Shown: positions 1 to 9,849, numbered from the stretch's first letter. The stretch is DNA of 62,604 bases from Xenorhabdus yunnanensis (GCF_028598805.1 NZ_JAQRFI010000029.1:1-62604); one strand, 5' to 3'. The notes: generated by a model from the letters alone, not told the origin. Translations and numbers: made by a program.

Positions 1-112
1 GGCAACAGCGCGGTGGTCCCACCTGACCCCATGCCGAACTCAGCAGTGAAACACCGTAGCGCCGATGGTAGTGTGGGGTCTCCCCATGTGAGAGTAGGAC
101 ACTGCCAGACAA
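1..112 (+). rRNA. rrf: 5S ribosomal RNA, 5' end cut by the window
   Basis: The sequence matches the enterobacterial 5S rRNA core: the GCGCGGTGGTCCCACCTGACC block, the CCGAACTCAG loop and the closing ACTGCCAG at about 101-108. About eight bases of the 5' end lie before the window, so this is the last gene of an rRNA operon running in from the left. yfiM and pssA follow directly, as they do beside E. coli rrnG, which supports orthology of this rRNA locus. The exact 3' end is placed by comparison with E. coli. Confidence 0.97.
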
Positions 113-126
113 CTAATCAGCCAGAG

Positions 127-154
127 AAGCCATCCGGGTCCGGATGGCTTTTTT
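127..154 (+). terminator. Intrinsic terminator of the rRNA operon
   Basis: An 11-bp perfect stem (127-137 with 140-150) closes a 2-nt loop and runs into a T-tract at 149-154. It starts 15 bases after the 5S gene and is the expected operon terminator. Confidence 0.93.
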
Positions 155-173
155 GCGTTTGGGAATTAGAAAA

Positions 174-524
174 TTATTTCATGGACTGGTATAGACTATA
201 ACCAGCTGCTGCTGCTATGTCATAAGCAATATCATGCCAACTCCAGCCTGTTCCTAATGGTCGGCTATCATAAAGTTCTTTTGCTACGCCAATACTGATT
301 GATAGTAATACACCAAGTTGTGCACTTTCACGATGTCCCCAATTTTGACGATCACCATAAGCATTTCCTGCGACAGCTACAATTGCAGAAAATAAGAAAT
401 GTTGTGCTTTATCTTTTCCTGTCCAGTTATCATTTGATTGACGCAGATTAGAGCAAGAAGTAGTTAATAGAATAGGGAAAATTATTAATATATTTCTTAT
501 TAAGATGATGATGTTTTTTTTCAT
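174..524 (-). CDS. yfiM: YfiM family lipoprotein
   Basis: A small predicted lipoprotein of 116 residues. The N-terminus has a lysine pair, a hydrophobic stretch and a lipobox ending LLTTSC with the acylated cysteine near residue 24. The mature part carries the motif GKDKAQHFLFSA and a C-terminal GWSWHDIAYD segment, both features of the YfiM/DUF2279 family. The family's role is unknown; an outer-membrane lipoprotein is the inference from the signal. It lies downstream of pssA on the same strand, as in E. coli, but a terminator at 583-615 separates them, so it may have its own promoter. The kgtP gene found between yfiM and the rRNA operon in E. coli is absent here. The Shine-Dalgarno sequence is weak. 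Confidence 0.85.
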   Translation of the reverse strand: MKKNIIILIRNILIIFPILLTTSCSNLRQSNDNWTGKDKAQHFLFSAIVAVAGNAYGDRQNWGHRESAQLGVLLSISIGVAKELYDSRPLGTGWSWHDIAYDIAAAAGYSLYQSMK

Positions 525-582
525 CGTAATTCACGCCATGATTTATTTTCTTAAAATCATAGCTGTTTGATAAATAATATAC

Positions 583-615
583 AAAAAATCCCCTCAGGCA
601 ATAGCGAGAGGGGAT
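583..615 (-). terminator. Intrinsic terminator of pssA
   Basis: Read on the minus strand, 8-bp arms ATCCCCTC and GAGGGGAT enclose a 12-nt loop and are followed by six T residues (complement of 583-588). It begins 35 bases after the pssA stop. Confidence 0.92.
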
Positions 616-649
616 CAGAAAAACAATAATTATCAAATAATTGTCTATT

Positions 650-2005
650 TTACAGTATCCTATTGATTAGTCGGTCCACTCTAATACGGCGCAAACGTCG
701 TATCAGTTTTCGTACCTTAACCGGATAGAGCTGGATACTTTCCAGTTCCTGATAATCATAAATAATTTTGGTATGAGTACGAATGCAATCTAGCTCCATT
801 GTACGTTGTTCTTTCATTTCTTGATGGGGATCGTGAATAAGAATGGCATTTTCCAGATCCAATCCCCACGCACGAGGATTAAGATTATTACCAGTAATTA
901 ATTGCCATTTATTATCAATCCAGATCCCTTTTAAGTGATAAGTATTATCTTGGTCTTTCCATAACCGGATAGTCAATTGTTGGCTATCGATAAATTTTTG
1001 CAGTCGACTAGCAAAACGACGCAAATTAATTTCATACAGATAAGGCAATGCACCGATGATCTTAAATGGTTCTTCTGGTGAAATATAAAAATCATTGGCT
1101 GTTTTGTCTCCAATGATAATCTCAACTTGTTTTCCTTGACGAAGTAGCCGAGATATTACTCGCACCAGCACTGCCGGTAAATTGAAATAAGGTGTACAGA
1201 TAACCAACTTATCTTCGGTAGAAGACATGAGATGATAAATGGTTTTGTTCAGTAGATTCTTTTTCCCCAACCCAACAAGAGGAGTTACCGCCAATTCTTC
1301 ATTTGATGCTTGATTTTCAACGTGATACTCGGAATTTCTCAATGAAGCACGAAATTGACGGATAAAACATTTAATTTCAAGACTACGAGGACGATTGTAG
1401 CTGGCCAAATTCTTTACGGCTTCAGCACTAATAATACTGTCATCAATAAATTGCTTCATGACTGAGGCAAGTTTTGCGTTATGCAGTATATGATAACGAT
1501 CATAACGATATTTTTCATAACGGTGCAGATAGACATCATTAATGCTGGCTCCGCTATAAATAACCGTATCATCAAAGATGAACCCTTTTAGATGTAAAAC
1601 TCCCAGCGCTTCACGTGTATTCACCGGAACACCCAGAATAGGAATATTAACACCAGGATATCTTTCAGTCATGGAACAGTACCAATCTGCATTTGTTGCC
1701 GCAGCTGCTACACCAATCCGACCACGTTGAGCACGATGCCAATCAACCAGAATTTTGATATCCAATTCGGGGTGATTTTTTTTTGCAACATATAGCGCAA
1801 TCAGAATATCCCATCCGGCATCATCATTTTCTAAATATAATGCAGCGATATAAATATGTTTTTGGGCATTTGCAATGTGCTCTAGTAAGGCGCTGCGAAA
1901 CACTTTAGTTTGATAAAGAGTCTCAATGTCAGCAACTGACTGCGGTAGCTTAGGCAGTTGTGCAAGGTGTTGTTGGTGTTTTGCTTGCTTAAATATGGAC
2001 AACAT
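650..2005 (-). CDS. pssA: CDP-diacylglycerol--serine O-phosphatidyltransferase (phosphatidylserine synthase)
   Basis: This enzyme makes phosphatidylserine from CDP-diacylglycerol and L-serine, the committed step to phosphatidylethanolamine, at the inner membrane surface. It is 451 residues, the family's usual length, and a member of the phospholipase D superfamily. Two HKD-type motifs are visible, HLKGFIFDD beginning at residue 138 and HLKGIWIDN near residue 357, together with the conserved VDWHRAQRGRIG block. The C-terminus is very basic (RKLIRRLRRIR), typical of the membrane- and ribosome-associated E. coli enzyme. The frame extends one GTG codon upstream to 2008, but the ATG at 2005 gives MLSIFK, which aligns with the E. 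coli start. It stands between patZ and yfiM with its own terminator. Confidence 0.97.
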   Translation of the reverse strand: MLSIFKQAKHQQHLAQLPKLPQSVADIETLYQTKVFRSALLEHIANAQKHIYIAALYLENDDAGWDILIALYVAKKNHPELDIKILVDWHRAQRGRIGVAAAATNADWYCSMTERYPGVNIPILGVPVNTREALGVLHLKGFIFDDTVIYSGASINDVYLHRYEKYRYDRYHILHNAKLASVMKQFIDDSIISAEAVKNLASYNRPRSLEIKCFIRQFRASLRNSEYHVENQASNEELAVTPLVGLGKKNLLNKTIYHLMSSTEDKLVICTPYFNLPAVLVRVISRLLRQGKQVEIIIGDKTANDFYISPEEPFKIIGALPYLYEINLRRFASRLQKFIDSQQLTIRLWKDQDNTYHLKGIWIDNKWQLITGNNLNPRAWGLDLENAILIHDPHQEMKEQRTMELDCIRTHTKIIYDYQELESIQLYPVKVRKLIRRLRRIRVDRLINRIL

Positions 2006-2221
2006 CACAGTGCGTTTTTTCTCTTAGTTTAGATGGAATCAATACCATCATAAGGTGTATGAATAAAAATGAACTGACGATAATACCATTAGTTTCGTTC
2101 ATTGTGAGTATGAATTAACTCTCCTGAGATGATTGGTTTAATTCTGTGCGATTTATCACTAAGTGAGAATATATTATTATCCGTGATGTTCATCATGAGA
2201 TATAGGCTGAATTTATTGTTG

Positions 2222-4864
2222 CTAGAGTTTCAACATAAGATTAACAATGCCATCTTCTAACTGTATATCAATGGTAAATCCAAGTTTTTTCGCCAATTGA
2301 ATCATGTTACGGTTTTCAGGCATAGTGATGGCTGTTAGTGCCTGAATACCATGTTCTCTTGTGTAGTGAATCAACTTAGTCATAAGCTGATAGCCTAACG
2401 TAATTCCCTTGAGATCTGATCGAACTAATATCGCAAATTCTGCTTCGATATTATCAGGATCGGCCATGGCACGAGCGACACCAATAATTTCAGGTGTTGT
2501 TTTTGGATGGCGGATCGCCACAAATGCCATTTCTCGGTCGTAGTCAATTTGGGTCATGTTTGCGAGATCATCATGAGTAAACTCGCTGATTTCACTGAAA
2601 TAACGATAATAAAGATCTTCTTTCGTCACTTGCCGGATAAATTCTTTCAACAAAGGTTCATCTTCCGGCAGGATTGGTCGTAGTAAACACTCAAAATCGT
2701 CTTTTATGTAGATAGTTTCTTCCAGCTCATTGGGATAAGGCCGGATAGCAAGTCTTTTGCGAGGATCGCCAGTTACTGGCGTCAATTCCATTGCTACATC
2801 CAATAGAGTGAATTCATTGCCTGATGCAAGCAGTGGATGGATATTCATACGAATAATTTGAGGGCAGTCGATCAGAAGGTTGGATACTCTGACCAATAAC
2901 TGACTTAGGGCGAGAATATCCAGAGGTAAAATTGAGCCACCAGATTTTATTTTGCCACTTTTAATTGCCTGAATAACCAGATAACGGGCTAATGCCATAT
3001 TAAGGGGAGGAAGGGCGACTGCTGCCTGTGTTTCATGTACCCAATCAATTCCCCCTTCTCCCAGCATGATTAAGGGACCAAATATCTCGTCTTGCTCAAT
3101 AGAAATTCTCAGCTCTTGTGCACCAGCCCGGTTAGCCATGCTTTGTACTAGTAATCCATGAATTCTGGCTTGTGGAAAGTTTTGTTTGACACGTTCAATA
3201 ATCGCTTGTGCTGCTGTCTTTACTTCATCGGCATTGCGTAAATAAAGCATTACTCCTTGAACTTCTGATTTATGTGGAATATCTGGTGAGCGGAGTTTTA
3301 ATGCCACAGGATAGCCAATTTTTTCTGCAATATTGACTGCATCATCACTGGTATGAGCGATCCAAGTCGACAAAGTATTTAAACCGTAAGCATCAATGAT
3401 AGGTTGTACTTCATGGGTATCCAGCCGGACATGCCCGTTATCAAGGGCATGTTGTATACATTCATGGGCTCGTGCCGTATTTGATGTAATGCCAATTGGT
3501 AAGGATGGTGTTTCTTTTAGCTGTTTTTGGTTTCGTTGATACTCCACCATATGCATAAATGCGGTAATAGCTCCTTCAGGTGTCCGATAAGTCGGGATGC
3601 CGGCTTCACTGAACAAACGTCGAGCTTCTAATGAAGAATATTCTCCGCACCAATTAGTAAAAATGGTGATCCATTTTCCACGAGGATGTTCTTTAATGGT
3701 CTGTATGACCCGAACTGCTGTCGTTTGGCTGTGGGATATGGCACAAGGAGAATGGATTAGCAGCAAGGCATCATAATCGTGGTTATCCAAAAGTAGTTTG
3801 AGTGCAGCAATATACTGTTCGGTTGAGGAGTCATCACCAATATCTAATGGATTACGCAAAATAAACATATTGGGTAAGATAGCAGATAATCCATTGAGCG
3901 TTTCCTTTCCTAACATAGCGAGTTTGCCAGTTCTCCTGAGTAACTCATCCAGCGCCATTGCTGCTGGTGCTGCACCATTACTGACGATTAATAAACGTTC
4001 CCCGCGCAATGGGCGCATAAAACTTAATGTTTCCACTGCGGAAAACATTTCATGCGTATCCTGTACACGTAGTAATCCGGCACGTTGAATAGCTGCGTCA
4101 TAAGCAGCATCAAAATTTTGTTGTTCTCCCAATAACTGCTGAGCTTTTCGGGTACGGCTGCTTTTTACGACCAGAATAGGTTTATTGCGCGAAGCGCTTC
4201 GGGAGGCTGAAAGAAAACGTCGGGCATCGCTGATGTGTTCGAGGTGTAACAAAATGGCACTGGTCTTGCTGTCTCTTGCCAGAAAGTCGAGCAGGTCATC
4301 GATATCAATATCAACACTGTCTCCCAAAGCAATAAAATACGAAAAACCAATATTACGATGATTTGCCCAGTCCAGGATTGTGTTTGATATTGCTGCTGAT
4401 TGCGAAATAAAAGCCAGTTTCCCCTTAAGAATAGGGATGGGTGAAAAACTGGCATTCAGCCCATACCAAGGTGCCAGAATGCCAAGGCTATTTGGTCCCA
4501 GAATTCGGATATGATGTTTTTGGCTGCATTGTTTCAATTCAGTAAATTGTGTTGGTGGAGAGGATAAAATAATCACGGTTTTGCATCCGTGTTGAGCCAG
4601 TTGTTCCAGCAAAGACAAATTGCGGCTATGATGAGTGCAGATCACCGCTAAATCCGGAGTCAATGGTAATTTATCGATTGAAGGATAAGCTAACACCCCT
4701 AAAACGGCAGATTTGTTTGGTGTGACGGGAAGAATAGGTCCCGTAAACCCTCCCATCAGCAAATTCCGCATCAACATTGAGCTGGCTTTTTCTGGCTTTT
4801 CAGAAGCACCAATAACGGCGATAGATTTAGGGCGTAATAATGCTTCAAGTCCGCGCTGGCTCAT
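2222..4864 (-). CDS. patZ: Protein lysine acetyltransferase PatZ (Pka/YfiQ)
   Basis: A large acetyltransferase of 880 residues that in E. coli and Salmonella (Pat) acetylates a catalytic lysine of acetyl-CoA synthetase and other central metabolic enzymes, using acetyl-CoA. The N-terminal part is an NDP-forming acyl-CoA synthetase-like region: a CoA-binding Rossmann segment starting with RPKSIAVIGAS at about residue 11, then a succinyl-CoA-ligase-like part and an ATP-grasp-like part around 490-700 (YPVALKLRSPDIPHKSEVQG). The last 150 or so residues form a GNAT domain with a recognisable core near LVRSDLKGITLGYQLM. The start MSQRGLEALLRPK is identical to E. coli. The order tapT, patZ, pssA, yfiM is ancestral. 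No terminator is obvious in the 216-bp gap before pssA. Confidence 0.96.
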   Translation of the reverse strand: MSQRGLEALLRPKSIAVIGASEKPEKASSMLMRNLLMGGFTGPILPVTPNKSAVLGVLAYPSIDKLPLTPDLAVICTHHSRNLSLLEQLAQHGCKTVIILSSPPTQFTELKQCSQKHHIRILGPNSLGILAPWYGLNASFSPIPILKGKLAFISQSAAISNTILDWANHRNIGFSYFIALGDSVDIDIDDLLDFLARDSKTSAILLHLEHISDARRFLSASRSASRNKPILVVKSSRTRKAQQLLGEQQNFDAAYDAAIQRAGLLRVQDTHEMFSAVETLSFMRPLRGERLLIVSNGAAPAAMALDELLRRTGKLAMLGKETLNGLSAILPNMFILRNPLDIGDDSSTEQYIAALKLLLDNHDYDALLLIHSPCAISHSQTTAVRVIQTIKEHPRGKWITIFTNWCGEYSSLEARRLFSEAGIPTYRTPEGAITAFMHMVEYQRNQKQLKETPSLPIGITSNTARAHECIQHALDNGHVRLDTHEVQPIIDAYGLNTLSTWIAHTSDDAVNIAEKIGYPVALKLRSPDIPHKSEVQGVMLYLRNADEVKTAAQAIIERVKQNFPQARIHGLLVQSMANRAGAQELRISIEQDEIFGPLIMLGEGGIDWVHETQAAVALPPLNMALARYLVIQAIKSGKIKSGGSILPLDILALSQLLVRVSNLLIDCPQIIRMNIHPLLASGNEFTLLDVAMELTPVTGDPRKRLAIRPYPNELEETIYIKDDFECLLRPILPEDEPLLKEFIRQVTKEDLYYRYFSEISEFTHDDLANMTQIDYDREMAFVAIRHPKTTPEIIGVARAMADPDNIEAEFAILVRSDLKGITLGYQLMTKLIHYTREHGIQALTAITMPENRNMIQLAKKLGFTIDIQLEDGIVNLMLKL

Positions 4865-4989
4865 TTTGGGGATTCCTCATCAGTTATCACATCAATAAAC
4901 AATCACTGTTGATTAAAAATTACCATGATTAACTTTGACCACCATCAGTCACTTTAGCGCGGATTGTCAAGCACTACTGTGATTTGTTC

Positions 4990-5661
4990 CTACAGATGAT
5001 TAGATTTTCCTGCCAGATATTGTTCACGAAAATGATTGAAATGGCCCAATAATGATTGTGATGCATTAACATCCCCTGCCAATTCTAATGCCGCAGCTGC
5101 GACTTCGGCGGTACAATGCTGCTCTGTTCTGGAAGGCACCCGAAGCAAATAGTCCATTTTGGCAAGGCCATTAATGGATAACAGCGGAATATCATCCAAA
5201 TATGGGCTTTTGCGAAACATTTTTCTTGCTTCGGGCCAAGTACCATCCAATATAATGAACAGAGGTGATTTCTGGTTATCAGGGATTTTCTGATACACCG
5301 TTCGAGGAGGCGTGGCATAACTGTCCGGGAAGATCAGATAGGGTTGTCGGATTGGATCGCGCAACACTTCAAGCAGTTGTTGATCTGGCTCGGTTCTGGA
5401 CCAGAGAAAAGCGTGTGTATCGGGCAGAATATCTGCAATCAACTTTCCGGTATTACTGGGTTTCATTGGCTCAGTATCAAACATGATGAGACAGAAGCGG
5501 CTTGCCGCATTTGCTGGTGAAATCATTTCACACAGGCATTTTTTTTGGGGTAATAAACAATGCAGGCAACGCTGCACCCGGCAACCCCTTGCCTGAAAAG
5601 GGCGGGTAGAACGGGCAAGGCGATGTTGGCGAAGCTGATAAACGGCGTTGTTATTTCTCAT
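4990..5661 (-). CDS. tapT: tRNA-uridine aminocarboxypropyltransferase (DTW domain)
   Basis: TapT (YfiP) transfers the 3-amino-3-carboxypropyl group of S-adenosylmethionine to uridine 47 of tRNA, forming acp3U. The protein is 223 residues. An N-terminal cysteine cluster (C27, C32, C35, C42 and C44) suggests zinc binding, and the signature DGTW with flanking PEARKM lies at 139-148. A further conserved run, LRVPSRTEQHCTAE, is in the C-terminal half. The gene precedes patZ on the same strand with a 125-bp gap and is divergent from yfiF across about 134 bp. In E. coli trxC, ung and yfiF lie near this point; here trxC and ung are missing and yfiF adjoins directly. Confidence 0.92.
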   Translation of the reverse strand: MRNNNAVYQLRQHRLARSTRPFQARGCRVQRCLHCLLPQKKCLCEMISPANAASRFCLIMFDTEPMKPSNTGKLIADILPDTHAFLWSRTEPDQQLLEVLRDPIRQPYLIFPDSYATPPRTVYQKIPDNQKSPLFIILDGTWPEARKMFRKSPYLDDIPLLSINGLAKMDYLLRVPSRTEQHCTAEVAAAALELAGDVNASQSLLGHFNHFREQYLAGKSNHL

Positions 5662-5795
5662 TTAAGAACTCAAACATGTCTGTGGATAAAGCCAATAAAA
5701 AATTAGCGGATATTTTAATGGATTGTCGTTGCCAGAGGTAGCTTCGGGCGCGTACATCGGGTAATCTTCGCGCCATAACGTAGTTGGAGAAATAA

Positions 5796-6833
5796 ATGAA
5801 CGATTCCTATAGTGGTAAGAGCGGCAAAGTCAAAGTAATGTATGTCCGCAATGAGGACAATAACGATAGCCGTAAAGGCGGTGATCGTCGTAAAAACAGT
5901 GACAACCGTAAAAATGATAAACGTCCGTTTGGTAAAGGGCGTGAGCAAGATGACCGTCGTCGTGACTATGATCGTCCGGCACGTTCAGGCGATAGTTCTC
6001 CGTGGAAAACGATCTCTCGCCCTGAGGGCGAATCTTTAAAGCTAGAGCATAGTGGTATCAGTGGCAAAAGTCATATTGATCCTGAACAGCTCCGCCGCCA
6101 GCGTTTGGAAGAAACCCGTATCTATGGGGAAAATGCTTGTCAGGCAATGTACCAGAACCGCCCTGATGCGATTGTTCGGGCTTGGTTTGTTCAATCAGTC
6201 ACCCCGCGTTTTCGCAATGCACTGAAATGGATGGCGGCAAATCGCAAAGCTTATCATGTGGTTGACGATGAAGAATTATCTAAGGCATCAGGCACAGAGC
6301 ACCATGGTGGCGTATGTTTCCTGATTAAGAAACGTAATGGCTTGGATGCGGAAACTTATTTGCAGCAGACCCCAGCGAAAGATTGTGTGTTGGCATTGGA
6401 AAACGTAGGCAATCCACATAATCTTGGTGCAATTATGCGTAGTTGTGCGCATTTTGGCGTGCAGGGTGTGATTTTGCAGGATACGTCGATGCTGGAATCA
6501 GGCGCGGCTGTTCGTACAGCAGAGGGTGGAGCTGAACACATCAAAGGTATTGATGCAGATGGATTTACGGCTACGCTGAGTAAATTCCGCAATGAAGGTT
6601 ACACCATTGTGACTACATCAAGTCATAAAGGTAGCACAACACTGGCACAAGCAACATTACCGGAAAAAATGGTCTTGGTATTGGGTCAGGAAAGTGACGG
6701 GTTAAGTGACAGTACTTGGGAAGATGGCGACATCCGCCTTTCCATCGGTGGAACTGGTCGCGTGGAGAGCCTGAACGTTTCTGTTGCAACAGGTATTATG
6801 CTGGCGGAATGGTGGCGCCAGAATAAAGTGTGA
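5796..6833 (+). CDS. yfiF: SpoU/TrmH-family RNA 2'-O-methyltransferase YfiF
   Basis: A predicted SPOUT-class RNA methyltransferase of 345 residues. The first 75 or so residues are a hydrophilic, Arg/Asp/Asn-rich and probably disordered tail. A SpoU substrate-binding subdomain follows (about 100-185), and then the catalytic knot with its three motifs: [29 protein letters not shown] and [16 protein letters not shown]. The exact RNA target of YfiF is not established, so only the methyltransferase family is called. The start [18 protein letters not shown] matches the E. coli protein, and GGAG sits 8 bases upstream of the ATG. It is convergent with emrB, with two hairpins in between. Confidence 0.92.
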   Translation: MNDSYSGKSGKVKVMYVRNEDNNDSRKGGDRRKNSDNRKNDKRPFGKGREQDDRRRDYDRPARSGDSSPWKTISRPEGESLKLEHSGISGKSHIDPEQLRRQRLEETRIYGENACQAMYQNRPDAIVRAWFVQSVTPRFRNALKWMAANRKAYHVVDDEELSKASGTEHHGGVCFLIKKRNGLDAETYLQQTPAKDCVLALENVGNPHNLGAIMRSCAHFGVQGVILQDTSMLESGAAVRTAEGGAEHIKGIDADGFTATLSKFRNEGYTIVTTSSHKGSTTLAQATLPEKMVLVLGQESDGLSDSTWEDGDIRLSIGGTGRVESLNVSVATGIMLAEWWRQNKV

Positions 6834-6927
6834 TTTTTATATAGATCAGTTCTCAAGTTGCTATTTAGTTAAAAATGAGTGATTTGAAAACAGAAAGAGA
6901 TAGTTTAATCTCCATTATTAATTGGCC

Positions 6928-6974
6928 CTGACTATTTAGTCAGCGGTCTGTAACGGGAGTAAGTACTCCCGTTA
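6928..6974. other. Two consecutive hairpins between convergent yfiF and emrB
   Basis: The first is a 7-bp perfect stem with a 2-nt loop (6928-6943). The second is a 10-bp perfect stem, TAACGGGAGT, with the tetraloop AAGT (6951-6974). They lie midway between two convergent genes and probably end transcription from both sides, but neither has a U-tract on either strand. Confidence 0.6.
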
Positions 6975-7014
6975 AAACCAGTATATTTAATGAAATAAAT
7001 TTAATTTCATAAGC

Positions 7015-8556
7015 TTAATGCGCTCCTCCCTGATCTTTGCCACCGGCAGAAAAAGGTGGTTTTGCCATCCAGATCAATAAGATCAAGACAAGGAATGCTC
7101 CTGCTGAAAGCCAAAAGATTTCATTGGCTGAGATAATTAACCCTTGATGTGTGATCTCTTTTGCCAGATAAGCTGAAATTTGTTCATCATTCATACCCAG
7201 TTGAGAGAGCTGCTGATGAATTTGCTGATAATTGGGGTTATATGGGTTGATGTTTTCTACAAAATTGGCATGGTGCATGGATTCACGCTGTGTCCATATT
7301 GTAGTTGTGAGAGATGTTCCGATTGAACCCGACAGTATGCGGGTAAAATTTGACAAGCTGGAAGCCGAGGCCATTCGCTCTGGTGCTAGCCCTGATAATG
7401 TAATGGTTGTCAGTGGCATAAAGAAACATGCCATGGCAAGACCCTGAACAAATTGAGGCCATGCAACGGCGGCAAAATCCATGCCGGGCTCAAAGGTATA
7501 TGCTCGCCAATAGAAACAAATAGCATAAGTGACGAAACTGAATGTCACAATATAGCGCATATCTATCTTGTGGCCAAATTTACCAATGACGGGGGACAGC
7601 AATAGTGGCAGCAATCCTACAGGTGCGGCTGCAAAGCCAGCCCAAGTTGCGGTATAGCCGAAAACTTCTTGCAGCAGTTGTGGCAGTAAAACAATCGAAC
7701 CAAAGTACATCATGAAACCAAGGCTAATACTCAGTGTACCAATGGAAAAATTGCGTTGTTTAAATAGAGATAGATCGATTATCGGATGATCATCAGTTAG
7801 TTCCCATATAATCAGGAAAATGGGTGCGGCAATCGCAATAATAGTAAGAACAATAATCTCCGTGGAGTGAAACCAATCAAGTTCTTTGCCTTGGTCAAGC
7901 ATAACTTGCAGGCTGCCTATACCAATCACCAGTAAAAACAGTCCAGTAATATCGATAGGGCGTATTTCTGTTTTTGTTTCTCGGCCGCGCAATAACTGCA
8001 TGATGACAAAGATAATTGCGATACCAAGGGGAATATTGATGAAAAAAATCCATCCCCAATGATAGTTGTCACTGATATAGCCGCCAAGGATAGGACCACA
8101 AATGGGAGCAACCACGATCATTACCGACCACAACGCCAATGCCATGTTTCGTTTAGCTATTGGATAATTATTTAGTAGCAAACTTTGGCAAAGAGGAAGT
8201 ACGGGGCCAGCAGCCAATCCTTGAATAATACGGAAGAAAATCAACATGCTGAGGCTGTTGGAAAGACCACACAGCCAAGATGAAAGAGTAAAAATCGCGG
8301 TAGACCAGATGAACAATCTCACTTCACCAAAGCGCTTCGCTAGCCAACCGGTAATTGGAATGGAAATAGCGTTTGCGACACCGAAGGAGGTAATCACCCA
8401 TGTTCCCTGTGAGCTCGATGCACCTAGATTACCAGCAATCGTCGGTATGGCGACGTTGGCAATGGTAGAGTCGAGAACAAGCATGAAAGTCGCCATTGAA
8501 AGAGTAATGGTCAGAAGAGCGAGTTTCGCACCTGTAAACGGTTCTCTTGTTACCAT
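7015..8556 (-). CDS. emrB: Multidrug efflux MFS transporter EmrB (DHA2 family)
   Basis: EmrB is the inner-membrane proton-driven pump of the EmrAB-TolC tripartite system, which expels hydrophobic uncouplers and antibiotics. It is 513 residues with 14 predicted membrane helices, as expected for DHA2 drug:H+ antiporters. Motif C-like GPILGGYISDNYHWGWIFFIN and the N-terminal LDSTIANVAIPTIAGNL block are diagnostic. The C-terminus ends in a glycine-rich tail (PPFSAGGKDQGGAH) as in E. coli. It lies 9 bp downstream of emrA, so the two are co-transcribed. In E. coli luxS follows emrB; here emrB instead meets yfiF. Confidence 0.95.
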   Translation of the reverse strand: MVTREPFTGAKLALLTITLSMATFMLVLDSTIANVAIPTIAGNLGASSSQGTWVITSFGVANAISIPITGWLAKRFGEVRLFIWSTAIFTLSSWLCGLSNSLSMLIFFRIIQGLAAGPVLPLCQSLLLNNYPIAKRNMALALWSVMIVVAPICGPILGGYISDNYHWGWIFFINIPLGIAIIFVIMQLLRGRETKTEIRPIDITGLFLLVIGIGSLQVMLDQGKELDWFHSTEIIVLTIIAIAAPIFLIIWELTDDHPIIDLSLFKQRNFSIGTLSISLGFMMYFGSIVLLPQLLQEVFGYTATWAGFAAAPVGLLPLLLSPVIGKFGHKIDMRYIVTFSFVTYAICFYWRAYTFEPGMDFAAVAWPQFVQGLAMACFFMPLTTITLSGLAPERMASASSLSNFTRILSGSIGTSLTTTIWTQRESMHHANFVENINPYNPNYQQIHQQLSQLGMNDEQISAYLAKEITHQGLIISANEIFWLSAGAFLVLILLIWMAKPPFSAGGKDQGGAH

Positions 8557-8565
8557 GCTTCCCCC

Positions 8566-9849
8566 TTAAGGTTGATTTCCTGAATTACTGTTAATAATGT
8601 CAGTAACTATTTTATTTACAGGAGCCATATCGATCGTCAAGGCATTGGTGTGGTAGGCAGGGAGAGTGCGTTCAGTTGTTGCCAGTACTGTTCCATTGGT
8701 GTTCACAGTGTCTACAGTAACTTTTGTGGATAACCCAATCCGCAGGGGATGCTGTTTTAATTGTTCAGGATCAAGCTCAATACGGACTGGCAGGCGTTGT
8801 ACTACCTTAATCCAGTTTCCGCTGGCATTTTGCGCTGGTAATATGGAAAAGGCGCTACCGGTTCCCATATCGATTCCGACAACCTTGCCAGTATAGATAA
8901 CTTCATCACCATAGAAATCGCTGATGATTTTAGCGGGCTGACCAATACGCATATTTGCAAGCTGAGTTTCTTTGAAATTAGCGTCAATCCACATATTATT
9001 GGCAGGTACGATCGCCATTAATGGTGTTCCTGAATTGATACGGGAGCCTATCTGAACACCACGGCGAGCAACATAACCATCAACAGGGCTGACAATGTTG
9101 GTTCTCTGTAAAGTGAGCCATGCATCACGAACACCTGAAGCTGCTTTTTCGATGGCTGGCTGTTTTTCCAGAGGGGTATCCAGAATAATAGCTTGATTAC
9201 TTTTATATTGGGCTATTGCGATATCCAGATCGGCTTGAGCAGCAGCAACGTTTTCACGCATATGTTGCAACTCTTCTTTACCGATTAAATCTCGAGTTCC
9301 CAGTACTTCCCTTCGGTTAAGGTCATTCTGGGCTTTTCTGAGAGCAATTTTTTTCAGCTCAATGATAGCTTGGTATCTTTTACTATCGACCATATGCTGG
9401 TGAGTAGCCCGGACAGTATTGGCTAATTCATTTTCGGCTCGTTTCAAGGCCAATTCGGCGTCACGGGGATCGAGCTGGACGATGGGCTGACCACTTTTCA
9501 CAAAATCAGTATCATCAACATTAACAGTCACGACGCTGCCTGCAATTTGCGACATCACTTGTACTTTATTGCCAGAGACATAAGCATTTTCGGTCTCTTG
9601 TTGATAACGTAAAGTGATAAACCAGTAAACGGTATAACTGGCGCCAAGTAAAAGGAAGAGTAACGTCAATAACGTAATGATGCTGCGGCGTTTTCGTTTT
9701 TTAGCGCTACTTTTTTTAGCACTGTTTTTTTGAGCACCATGTTTTTCAGCGCTATGTTTTTCAGGATCTGGTTTTTCAGTATCATTTTTTTCGCTCATAG
9801 GAAGCGGCCCTGCGCTCGACGGAAGTGGTGTTTTCTCACTAACACTCAT
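8566..9849 (-). CDS. emrA: Multidrug efflux membrane fusion protein EmrA
   Basis: EmrA is the periplasmic adaptor (HlyD/MFP family) that links EmrB to TolC. It is 427 residues, longer than E. coli EmrA (390) because of an extended cytoplasmic N-terminus. That tail is built from a 15-bp in-frame repeat (residues 25-49), followed by a basic KKRKRR cluster and one membrane helix at about 56-78. The biotinyl-lipoyl-like half motifs, a coiled coil (about 130-240) and the beta-barrel part with FKETQLANMRIGQPAKI are intact. The ATG at 9849 has a GGGGA sequence just upstream; a second in-frame ATG at residue 18 could also serve and would keep the repeat. emrR lies upstream across a gap holding a strong hairpin. 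Confidence 0.93.
   Translation of the reverse strand: MSVSEKTPLPSSAGPLPMSEKNDTEKPDPEKHSAEKHGAQKNSAKKSSAKKRKRRSIITLLTLLFLLLGASYTVYWFITLRYQQETENAYVSGNKVQVMSQIAGSVVTVNVDDTDFVKSGQPIVQLDPRDAELALKRAENELANTVRATHQHMVDSKRYQAIIELKKIALRKAQNDLNRREVLGTRDLIGKEELQHMRENVAAAQADLDIAIAQYKSNQAIILDTPLEKQPAIEKAASGVRDAWLTLQRTNIVSPVDGYVARRGVQIGSRINSGTPLMAIVPANNMWIDANFKETQLANMRIGQPAKIISDFYGDEVIYTGKVVGIDMGTGSAFSILPAQNASGNWIKVVQRLPVRIELDPEQLKQHPLRIGLSTKVTVDTVNTNGTVLATTERTLPAYHTNALTIDMAPVNKIVTDIINSNSGNQP
9703..9777 (-). repeat. Five 15-bp tandem repeats coding the EmrA cytoplasmic tail
   Basis: Five consecutive 15-bp units encode EKPDP, EKHSA, EKHGA, QKNSA and KKSSA (EmrA residues 25-49); a sixth, degenerate unit continues as KKRKR. 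The units share a (G/A/C)AAAAA start and mostly end in GCT. E. coli EmrA has no comparable array at this position. Confidence 0.85.
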
